From Triparma columacea (Eukaryota > Sar > Bolidophyceae > Parmales > Triparmaceae), in assembly GCA_030267965.1 (NCBI GenBank), contig BRYA01000098.1:1-64000 (forward strand): DNA of 64,000 nucleotides, given 5' to 3'. Below are positions 1 to 9,300 of the stretch, piece after piece (position 1 is the stretch's first letter; each line of letters begins with the position of its first letter). The translations under genes and the position numbers were made by a program. The notes below the pieces were generated by a model. That model worked only from the letters and a program-made list of their open reading frames with translations, did no database searches and was not told the origin of the DNA.

Positions 1-310
1 CACTTGCTCAGGATGGCCGTGCCTAAAGATGCCATGATATTTGAGAACCAGAATAGACATTGCTCTGCATCCCCAGGCTGCTTTGGAGGCACTTAGGTTT
101 TAAAAGTAGATAATTGTGTTTCTTTTTGAAGTGCAGTTCTTGTGGACACATAAGAGATTTCCTGTTTTGAGGTGTTAACAATAATCTCTTATTTTATCAA
201 GGTTGGGTGTTAGAATATAAGAGATTCCCCCCCCGGGGGGGATCAGTCAAAATAAGGTCTAATAAGACTTGTAAAAAAGTTCATGAACGCGATAACAAAC
301 ACTTTGTCAT
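1..310. other. Intergenic, no gene seen
   Basis: No open frame here has a recognisable product. The stretch is AT-leaning and holds a short C/G palindrome (annotated separately) and three copies of an (A)AGAGATT-type word: direct near 151 and 218, inverted near 183. It lies just beyond the stop codon of the minus-strand JmjC gene, so part of it is probably that gene's 3' flank. Confidence 0.5.
223..244. repeat. Short C/G inverted repeat
   Basis: A run of eight C is followed directly by seven G, flanked by GATT on the left and ATC on the right, giving an almost perfect 22-nt inverted repeat. It could form a hairpin, or it could mark a sequencing or assembly-prone site. No function can be assigned. 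Confidence 0.4.
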
Positions 311-1862
311 TCATGATCGGGTTGCCCCATCTTCATCTTTGTAAACTATTTCAAACTTGTCCCTTTTCTTTCCGTAGAACACTTGTCCTACCATATCTAT
401 TCCCCACCAAAGCCAGCTACTTTCCACAAGACTCTCATAAGTCATTTCATGCATCAACTCCTTGACTTCCTTCTCAATGTTTCTGACGGCACTTGCCCTC
501 CAAGGTCGTCTACACATCGTCACAGTGGCTTTGCAACCATTGCGAACCTGAAACGACCGTTTCAAGAAAAAGTTAGAAATGGGAAGAAACTAGCGACGCC
601 AATCATTGCGCGATGCGGCGTCCTGGCTTTCCACGAACATGCCGATTCCCATGACAATGGGGTTCGACACACTTTTCGACCAACTTTTGTTATCTCACCT
701 CGTGAAGAACGTCGCCCGGCATGTAGAGGGTCTCGCCCTGGTAAATCGTGCCTCGCCAGCCAAGGGCTCCCTCAGGAAGGCCGGTGGAGTACAGATCTTC
801 GTTCCAGATGTTGAACCCAGGAAGTTGAAATCTAGATAAGAAGCCCCTCGATGATGGCTTGACCAGGACGAACTCCTTGCAGCCCTCAAAGACGGTAAAA
901 ATGGCGTCAGCGTCGTTCTGGTCGCGGTGAAGGGGGTAGGAAGATGTGCCAGGCCCGCCCAAGAAGAATTTCTGCTCACCATCGTAAGAGTAGTCGACCA
1001 AAATGTCACCGTCGTGCGTCTTATGGCCCGGTAGGCGGGAGAGGAGATCCCTCCCCAAAGTCTCATATTGAGTCTCGGAGCTCCAGGGCGCAAAGAGAAG
1101 GGCGTCACACACATGCCTAACCCATATGTCCGATATGTAAGGAGGCCGTGAAATCACCCTTAAGAATGTCATTATCTGCGTTGGAACAAAAACGGAAAAC
1201 AACTTCATCCTGGCGGTGGGATAACCCTTTGCCCCTTCCTGTGGCAGGGTTATAGAGCGGCAGGGTTATAGGGCAGGGAAAATGAGTTTGTAGAGGGAGA
1301 GTAGGGAACATTTCATAAAGTTTTTAATAATTGAGTTCAATACATTGGTGAACGACAACAACGACGACACAACGATGACAACGGCGACAATGACAACTCT
1401 CACCTCATAGTTCATCATCTCATGAGCTTCAGGGAGAGTCAAGGGTTTTCTTTCCATTAACCACACCTGAAGCGACTGACCAAGGACGATTTGCATCCAT
1501 CCGTCAAGAGCAAGCGTCCCCAGACGAGGCAACTGGTGAAAAAAGGTGCGGTAAGTCTCAGAAAGCACTGGTATCACTTTACTTGGATCCCTTTTGTGAC
1601 AGGTATGAATGAGAGCATTGACATGCGAAGGACTTGGCGTTGAGGGGGATGAAGGGTCGTGTTTTATTATGCAAGGGTGCCCAGCTAGTACGCAAGACGA
1701 CCAAAACTCTGCAAAGGTGAAATTGCCCTCTAGGTGACGAGGGATCGCTGGAAAGGAATTGGAGGAGGGGGGGGCTGGGTGTCTGAGGGCGAGCGCCAGG
1801 AGCAGCGCCAGTAACGGAAACGCGTATCTAGGGCCGTGGCGGGTAGGGAGAGAAGCGAACAT
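311..1862 (-). CDS. JmjC/cupin_8 domain protein (Fe(II)/2-oxoglutarate dioxygenase-like)
   Basis: Three exons, 1862-1404, 1175-699 and 547-311, join in phase 0 through GTGAG donors and CAG acceptors to give about 390 residues. Exon 1 begins with a hydrophobic stretch (PLLALLLALALRH) that looks like a signal peptide or anchor, followed by a cupin_8-type entry motif (AGHPCIIKH). Exon 2 carries the core: LHRD supplies the first two iron ligands (HxD) and GCKEFVLVKP a likely 2-oxoglutarate lysine. The distal histidine lies in GDVLHEVRN, which is split by the second intron and restored exactly by splicing. The likely role is hydroxylation of a protein in the secretory pathway; the substrate is unknown. 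An in-frame ATG at 1958 would add 32 residues, but the 1862 start puts the hydrophobic segment at the N terminus. Confidence 0.8.
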
Positions 1863-1978
1863 TAGATAATTAAAGCTTGAAACCTGCCAAGTGCCTTTTT
1901 TGCTCTGCTCTAATTTCGGACTAATGGTGGTGTTTTTCCTCGAGTGTACCGTTGACAAACATCTTTCTATTCAAAGGG

Positions 1979-2230
1979 TTACTGTGAAGACTGCGACTAC
2001 AAAGCGAAGCAAAAAAGCTCTCTCAAGATGCATTGCGCATTCATCCACAACGAAAACGTGACCTGGCACCACTGTGAGGACTGCGACTACAAAGCGAAGC
2101 TAAAAGGCGACCTCAAGAATCATCGTGCTTTCATCCACAATAAAACGTGGTCTGGCACCACTGTAAAGACTGCGACTTCAAAACCAAAGCGAAACAAGAT
2201 CTAAAACGACATCACGCCTCAAGGTATTGA
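1979..2230 (+). pseudogene. C2H2 zinc-finger array relic (three units, frameshifted)
   Basis: Three tandem units of about 80 nt each encode CEDCDYKAK-type fingers with C-x2-C-x12-H-x4-H spacing. Units 1 and 2 share one frame. The linker before unit 3 lacks one base relative to the linker before unit 2 (near 2140), which shifts unit 3 into another frame, and the original frame then stops. Unit 3 reads CKDCDFKTK followed by LKRHH and a stop at 2228-2230, so its last histidine is missing. No initiator ATG belongs to the array; the frame is open only from about 1956. This looks like a decayed piece of a larger zinc-finger gene rather than a working exon. Confidence 0.7.
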
Positions 2231-2301
2231 AAAATCAAGTGCGGTTTTTGGGAAAGCCAATAAAAACTGTACACGTACTTAGCTCCACGCAAGATGCAGC
2301 G

Positions 2302-2862
2302 CTAGAGGAATAGAGACTTGATTTTAAATAAGCAACAGAGAGGTTTATGTTTATACAGAAGGTGTTTTTGAGATTGGTCGTTTACAGATATATATTCCAG
2401 AATGACTCTCCACAAAACTTTCGGGATCTTCTCACGTGCCGGAGTTACCCTTGGCGCTGGGGCTTCAACTCCGTCAGTTCGCTTCCGCTTCCTAGCCGAT
2501 CTCCTGGGTTGGTTCTCCACATGATCCCAGGTTCCCTCAAGGCACAGCAGAGCGTTGACGCGTTCACGTATGCGGTGCCACCTATAATGGAGAAGGTCCT
2601 CGACAGTGGAAATATTTTGATTGGCAGCGGCAGCGATTGCAGCAGTGTATAGGACGGTACTGACAATGGCCCTCGCTTGCTCCCTAGTCACCCTCCTCTT
2701 ACTGCCCTTGGCGAATAAGCACCCGATGAGGTTGGCTCCGTTCCTGCAGGCGTTCAGGGCGTCTTCCTCCCTCGTGACGCCGCACACCTTCGAGAGCTTG
2801 AGTCCCCTAGTGTATGCCCCCCCGCCCCTTCCACTTGAGGATTTTACTCCAAAATCCAACAA
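2302..2862 (-). pseudogene. TrpF-like (phosphoribosylanthranilate isomerase) N-terminal fragment
   Basis: The frame encodes KVCGVTREEDALNACRNGAN, then LIGCLFA and RRVTREQARAIV. This matches the first beta-alpha units of phosphoribosylanthranilate isomerase, including the catalytic-type Cys in KxCG. The similarity stops after about 50 residues and is replaced by an unrelated basic tail (RRSARKRKRTDG, then KVLWRVILEYIS). The whole open frame has no ATG, and a TGA lies just upstream in frame. A real TrpF barrel needs about 200 residues. I read this as a decayed partial copy, possibly a TrpC-TrpF fragment fused to other sequence. An internal exon of a larger spliced gene is the alternative. Confidence 0.55.
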
Positions 2863-3459
2863 GTCTCATCTACCATCTGATCTTGATCTTGATCATCTCA
2901 TGATCGAGACGAGCACCAACAATTGAGCAATTCCGTTTATCTTTATCTTTATCTTTACAAGAGGTTGACAAGGTACGTCGAGAAAGCAGCGCCAGACTAC
3001 GGCCGGGCCTAAATTTTGTCTGTTCCTGGATCGTCAATTGAGCTCAAATGTGCTATGTATGGGTGGAATTGGATGTTCTCGAATTGCTGCCTCGAGTCAG
3101 GGTCACCACATGGGACAAAATTCAGCATTTGAAAGCAAGTCAGTGCATTGTCGACGTAGTCCCTGTTTCGGATTGGTCACGGTGTTGCCGCTCGTTTGAG
3201 TATTTAACTGTAAACTGTCCAGTCCAGTGGTGCTTCTCTCCTGTGCCAAAACTTCTCGTCCACACATGCCTCTTTTTCAACAATATAGGCGCCATAGACG
3301 CCATAGACACCATCCCTAGTCACATTCCCGCGTGCCGCGTATCCAACCTCTTCGCTTTTGTCCACCACTACGACTGTGCTAACCAACCTCTCGTCACCCA
3401 CCCCATTGCATGCCTACATCTCTTACCACGGCACTTGTTAAACCACAACTACAGACAAT
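2863..3459. other. Intergenic / 5' flank of the surface-protein gene
   Basis: This holds a (TTTATC)n microsatellite at about 2936-2957 and no convincing gene. An open frame at 3048-3485 has no family features and overlaps the next gene's start. A signal-peptide exon for the 3460 gene may lie in this stretch: a CAG acceptor-like site ends at 3454, but no matching donor and ATG could be chosen with confidence. Confidence 0.4.
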
Positions 3460-5103
3460 ATGGGCAATATGAATTATATTTGTAAGGGCGGTAAGGTAGG
3501 TGACAAAACGTCCATCAGTGGTAATGGGAAAGACCCACATAACCTTTTACTGAGTTCCGGAAGCCTCCACGAATTCTGGAATGTTGGAAGTACCACCTTC
3601 AAAGCTCGCCCTACTAAAGGCCTCGACTTGTATAACAATTTGAACTATTATCATGAACAAATTGGTGTCTGCAAAACACCTACTAGCACCAAGTATACAG
3701 ATGCGCAGTGCATCCAAGGGGGATATGCGGGTTATCCTGGGTGCAGACTATTCATGACGTACCATAATTTTAATCAGTGCGAGGCAGATTTGGGAGAAGG
3801 TACAGGTTGCGGAGATAGCGATGAACCCGGATATACCGATGATTGGTCAGGATCAAGAACGGACGTATCTTCATATCATGGTCCTGGTCTATTTTGTGGA
3901 ATAGATGGCGGTACTCAGAATCCCGATGGGGACACCAAGTTTCATCCTCGTTGGCGGCAGCAAGCATTTTTTATAGCTGTTGCGGAGAACATGTGCATCG
4001 GGATTCCCGAAGGTCAGCAGAGAATTCACAACTTTGCCTACATGGGGTATTCGTTTGAAAGCGACGACTTCATCTGTGAGGGTAGTGGTAACTTTCGACC
4101 GTTCCTAATGCCCGACGCACTTGCTCCGGACGTTGGTGGTGATTACAGTAATAATGGGGTAACGAGCTGCTACTGGAGAGCCTGGACTTACATGGGCTAC
4201 CCTGAAAATGACAGATCTGGTATGAATGGTTTCGACGATAATGGTCCAACTCCAGAGAGTATCAAGGCTGCTATTTCTCCAGGTGCGTTTTGTCGATATA
4301 ATCGTATTTGCCTCGGCACTTGTTAAGTATGGCCAAATTTAACCCCCCCTCTTGCATGGCCGTTTTCGCAATATCGCTCCAAACGCCCATTAGATGGCGA
4401 TATCGCCAAATTGTGCTGCAACGAAACGTTGGTGGCATTTTTTGATGAGCTTGTGGCTGCAGGCTGCTGCAGCACCGCTCAACACATTTGCGGTCCTAAT
4501 AGTTGTGGTGTCGACAGTGGTACTCAAGCACCTACGCCTAGCCCCCCGCCGACCGCGGCTCCGACCACGTCTCCCACCGCGTCGCCGACCCCTGGTCCTA
4601 CCATGTCGCCTACTGCTTCACCGACCACTTCTCCCACCACCTCGGCTCCGACCACCTCTCCCACCACCTCGGCTCCGACCACGTCTCCCACCACCTCTGC
4701 TCCGACCACGTCATCCCCCACCGCGGCTCCAACAACTTCCACTCCGACGACAAGCCCGACGCCATTGCCGACAACTAGCCCAACTAGCCCGCCTACCCCT
4801 GGTCCTACCCTGTCGCCTACCCTGTCGCCTACTGTTGCGCTCGCTTCCGGCTTCGAACTGGGGAATGCGACAACAGGTGGTCTTGTGGGGGGAGGTTTAG
4901 TCTTCTGTGCCGTCTGCTTTGCTGTTTACAAGTTTTATTTCAAGAGCGAGACTATCAAGAAAGACGCGTTCAGGCAGCGTGGAGACACGGTCGAGAAAGG
5001 ATTCCATCAAAGTTACGAGCTCGCTACTGCCCAGCCCGCGACTGCGGTGCCCGTCTACAGTGGAGAGCTTCTGTCCATCAAAGATGTGCAAACTTCGTTG
5101 TGA
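3460..5103 (+). CDS. Type I membrane surface protein, Cys-rich ectodomain with Thr/Pro stalk
   Basis: Exons 3460-4282 and 4394-5103 (phase 1, donor CAG|GTGCGT, acceptor ATTAG) give about 510 residues. Residues 1 to about 275 form a Cys-, Gly-, Tyr- and Trp-rich ectodomain that I do not recognise. A Cys-paired segment follows (LCCNETLVAFFDELVAAGCC), then a stalk of PTTSPTTSAP-type repeats at about 319-421, likely O-glycosylated. One membrane helix lies near 436-457 and a tail of about 55 residues completes the protein. The two exon frames are in register and separated only by a TAA inside the 111-nt intron. If the intron is retained, the product is a soluble form without stalk or membrane helix. 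The N terminus is uncertain: no signal peptide follows the 3460 ATG, so an upstream exon is likely missing from this model. Confidence 0.65.
4531..4835 (+). repeat. Thr/Pro/Ser-rich coding minisatellite
   Basis: An imperfect tandem repeat of 9- and 18-nt units (CCGACCACGTCTCCCACC type) encodes alternating P-T-T-S-P and S-A-P-T-T. It forms the stalk of the surface protein and is the part of the gene most likely to vary in length between alleles. Confidence 0.75.
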
Positions 5104-5326
5104 TTCCGACGGGTGAAGAAAGGATTAGGAGAAAGGGTTAGGGGTAAGGTGAAGGGGACAGTTTTTGGGTTTTAGGATGAAGGTAAAAAAAGTATGAAAA
5201 GGAAAACAAAAATTGATGGGGGTAAGGGGGGGCGGTTTGGGGGTTTTAGGATGGAGATAAAAAAGGAGCTGCAATTTGCACTGGGGAAAGACTACTTTTG
5301 TTAAGTAAAAATGATTTTATTGCGGA

Positions 5327-5596
5327 ATGAAACCGGTCACAGAAAAGGAAACACTTGGATGCAAAAACGTTATTGGTTCTGCCGCCGCTGCCATTCTTTC
5401 TATTGCGTGGTCATTTTTACCTGCCATTTATTTCTTTTCGTCGTCAGCCAACAGGTCGAATATTCACGTACACTACGACAAAGACGAGGAGCTAAGCCGT
5501 CTAAATAACACGGTGAAATTCGACTCACTTCCTCGCGGTCTACGAGAGATAGCTACTCCCTCAACAACCTATAACAACGTAGTTCCAACAAATTGA
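5327..5596 (+). CDS. Possible small membrane protein, hypothetical
   Basis: This 89-residue frame has a hydrophobic stretch of about 22 residues (AAAAILSIAWSFLPAIYFF) near positions 19-40, then a polar tail. It lies 220 bp past the surface-protein gene in increasingly AT-rich DNA. There is no family match and no splice support; a chance frame or a 3' exon of something larger is equally possible. Confidence 0.2.
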   Translation: MKPVTEKETLGCKNVIGSAAAAILSIAWSFLPAIYFFSSSANRSNIHVHYDKDEELSRLNNTVKFDSLPRGLREIATPSTTYNNVVPTN

Positions 5597-6310
5597 AAAA
5601 ATCGGAAAAATGAAATTGATTAGCTGAGACTTTAAAAATGTATAATATTATGCTGTATCAAATAAGAACATGAAAATGTATATTCATATATTTTAAATAG
5701 GATCTTGATAAATAGTGAAAATATTTTTTCAAAGGTTTCAAATAGATTTAATAAAAACCAATTTTGTATTTGATATTGTATCAAAAGCCTGAAGTCAATA
5801 TTGGATTATAAATATTCAAAAAATTGTCACAGATATAATTAAATATTCATAACTGGTTCCATTTACAAAGTTGTTATAATTTTTGCTAACATACATGAAA
5901 TAGTATATATATGTATATAAAATTGTATTGACAAGAATGTCACAGGTATGGATTCACAGTGGATTGATTGTCATGGATGTTTTCATAGGAAGTAGCTAAC
6001 ATCTGGTATTGAAATTCGGTCCAAAGATAGTGTATAACATTACATTCCCCCACATTCTCTGTCGCCTGGGCTTTCTCAAGGGCCTATGTGTTCGATTAGA
6101 TTTATGCGATAACGAAATGCAGAACACGACACATTTTGTTGACGTTTTCGTAGCAAGGTACTAACGCAAAAGTCTCAGTTTCACTTTGAAGTGTGCAATC
6201 CTGGAATCTGGTGAAGGAAGGGAATACTGTTTTTAATGAAACGTAACCCATTCCTTAGCTCCCTAAAATCCTCCCCTTGTCCCCCCCTCTCCCTAACTCT
6301 CGGCTTTCCT
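5597..6310. other. AT-rich intergenic stretch
   Basis: About 5597-6030 is markedly AT-rich, with many ATAT and TTTAAA words and TATATATGTATATAAAAT near 5902-5925, against the GC-rich genes on either side. No frame with coding character was seen. The remainder up to the stop codon at 6311 is probably the 3' flank of the minus-strand chromatin gene. Confidence 0.5.
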
Positions 6311-9300
6311 TCAATCCTTCCAGTTGCCTCCGCCCTCCTCCTTCTCCACAGCGTTCCCCGCGCCACCCTCCGTTCCTCCCCCTCCTCCGAACTCCTTCCT
6401 GACGGACCTTCCGTCGACATTGCAGAACGCCCTCACGTTCCTTCCGAGCGCCTCCATGAGGGCATAGAGGATCTGGACGTTGTCGGCCGTCTCAACTAGT
6501 TCAATGAAGACTTCTCTAGCTTCGGTGTCGAAGCCCCAGATGTGGGGGCACTGGAGAATGTAGCCCTGCTCCTCGTAGTTTAGGTTGAAGGCTAGACCGT
6601 TGAGGTCGTTAAGTTTCTCAGGGCCGCACCTCCCCCCCCCCTCCTCCCCAGCGTCGCTCCCTCCAAGCATGAACATGTACTTCTCCAGCGTCAGCAGCCC
6701 CCTCTTGCACATTTCCAGAGTGACCAAATTCTCTCCCCCTCCCGCCTCCTCTAACTCGTAGGCATCGTGGAGCTCCTTATACCACTTCCCCCTGGGTCCC
6801 TCCACGTTTTTGCCCTCCCAGAGGTTCCCCCTCCCGCAGGCCACGGCGATGTTCTGCAGGTACCGCTTCATTTCCTTCTCCTTCTGGACCATGGCCTTGG
6901 CAAACGCCACCGGCCTCGTCGCACCATAGGCCTCGCTGGCCTTCCCACTGAACCTCCCAAGGGTGTTCCTGTAAGACCAGATGGGCGAGGATTTCTCTGC
7001 GTCGCCTCCTTGCCCGCGGAAGAGCCTGTCGTACCTGAGCCTTCCCCTCAAAGTCTGGAGGGCGTTCCACTCCTGCTCGTACCCCTCGTCGCTGACAACC
7101 TTCCAGATGGTTTCGCTCAGCGCCATCTCCCCCTCTCCTCCCCCGACCTGACTCTCCCCCCAGCTAACGACAGTGCCGCAGAAGAAGTTGCCTTCGGCGT
7201 CACTCCACCTCACCCTTTCGTCAACACTGGTTCTCCCTGCAACCTGCCGGGCAGCATCCGCGCCGAACTCCATATCAACCGCTGCCACCTGCCCCTCCAG
7301 CAGGCCCGCGTCGCCCCCATCTAACCTCCAAGCCCCGTCTTCCCCCCCTTCCCCCCCCGCGCTCTTGCTCCTGCTCTCTAGTAGAGCCCGAAGGTTGGCC
7401 TTGAGCGCCCCCTCCCTCTTCCCCTTCTCGTCCAAACCCTTCAGTAGCTCCCTGAGCTTGGCCTCGGAACTGTAGAACGTCCATTTGGACTTCGGGGCCT
7501 TCCTGTCGAGGGTAGTGAATCGGACGAACCTGCGTGAATGTGGCGGGGGATTACCAGAATGAGTTAGCTTTAAGATTGAATGGGGCAGGGAAGCTCGGCC
7601 ATCCCCCAACCCCCCCCCCCCCCCACACACTCACCTCTCCTCTCCCGTGATATCATTTTCCTCCATTTTGATGGCCTCCGTGATAACCTCGTCATAGTCC
7701 TTTCCCCCCTCCTCGAGTTCCTCCACCCAGACCCTCGGCCTGTCGTGGTTCAGGCACCAGAAGGTCCTGTGGTTCCTGTCCCTTCCGAGGCTCGCCGTCC
7801 TGACGAAGCACCGCTCCTTCTCGAGGATCAGGTTCTTCAGGCCCTCCTGCTTCTTGATTCTCTTCTCCGCACTGTTCTGCGCCACGATGGCGTCACGGAG
7901 GCTGTCGAGGTAGTAGGTGACCTCCGCTTCCCCGTTCCCCGCCTTCTTCCCCACGCAGTAGGAATCGGTGGCGTACTTGATTGCGTTCTTAAGCTCCTTG
8001 AGGGACTCGCTGGCCACGGCGTCTTTGAGCTTTTGGATGGCCTTCTCCCTGATCGCGGGGAGCTTAGGCATCAACGAGCGCCACTCCTCGGTCCTCTTCT
8101 TGAGTTCCTTAAACGATGCGATCTGGGCCCTTGTATACCCGCTGTTGTAAATTAGGCTGTCGGCATTATCCAGCCCGTCGATTCCAACGTTCTTCCCCTC
8201 CTCCTCCATTGACGCAAGGTACTTCTGGTCGATGAGTGTGACTTGCAGGGGGGTAACGACTTCGTGCTCGCCCTTTTCACCAAGCAAATCGGCCTCCCTC
8301 ATTTTTTTGGCCTTCTCGAGGCACTCGTTCCTGGAGGGTTTTGGGATGGCGTCGAACATTTTTTTAATGTTCTCATCTTTCAGGATGGCCTCCTCGGACA
8401 ATCCCTTGTCCTCCTCATTCTCTAACTTATCCCTGATGTTGTCAAAGAATCTCTTTTTGGCCTTGTCGACGAGCATTTGTTTGGCCTTGGCCTGGATCTG
8501 CAAGATTTCCCCCCAGTTGCGTTGCGTCGCGTCGTGTTAGTGATCTGTGATTGCTTTTCCACATCATTTTTTGAAATTCTCACCTTCCCCCACTGTTCCC
8601 TCTCGATTCTAGACTGCGCCTTGGTGTCACTTTCCAGCTTTTTCTCTGCGTTGACCCTCGCCAGGTTGTTGCCCTCGACAATGCCCGCGATCCTCCTGGT
8701 CTCGTAGCAGGCCTCGACGAGTAGCCTCATGAGGGCGACTCGCTGCACGACGTTTAGGCTCATGTAGGACTTCCCCGCCAGGAGGTGCGCGATGGCCGCC
8801 TCCAACGGCGACGTCAACTCCTTTCCGTTCTGAGCGGTGTCGGTGCAGGGCGGGAAAAGTCTGTAGGCTGCCTTTCGAGCCCGCTCGGTGATGGCCTCCT
8901 CCTCGAGACGGGGGAGCTGGTACTCCTTCCTAACCTCGTTGTCAGCAAAGGCCCGCCGCATCCTGTACCACTGGTAGACCTGCTCGCAGACCCACCCGGT
9001 GTAGAGGGAGAAGTTCAAGGGTGCGATGCTTGGGGGTGGGTGGGGGGTGGTGTAAGAATATTTTGCGCGTCTGAATTGTCGTCCTTTACCCTGATCGTCG
9101 CTCTCCTCGTCCACCTCCCTCACCTCCTGTAGTCCGTGATGTACTTGGAGTGTATCAACAGCATTGTGACCGGGCTCCTCGGCGTCCTGAGCTTCTCCAG
9201 GGCGTCGATGGTAGTGTCCTTCTCCTCTTCATCCTCGTCGTCCTCGTCGTCGAAGTGTGGCTCTATTGGCGGCCTCTCGTGCTCAGGGAGGAATTCCTTG

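Noticed and set aside
1266..1403. Extension of JmjC exon 1 through the hydrophobic Val/Ile stretch after residue 153
   Set aside because: It begins at a GTGAGAG donor, and the joined product recovers a normal JmjC core; the extra hydrophobic run is intron.
3048..3485. 145-codon plus-strand open frame before the surface-protein gene
   Set aside because: No family features, no signal peptide, and it overlaps the 3460 start in another frame; likely chance.
4324..4326. TAA between two in-frame halves, suggesting a pseudogene or stop readthrough
   Set aside because: A good donor at 4283 and acceptor at 4393 remove it and keep the frame, so a normal intron explains it.
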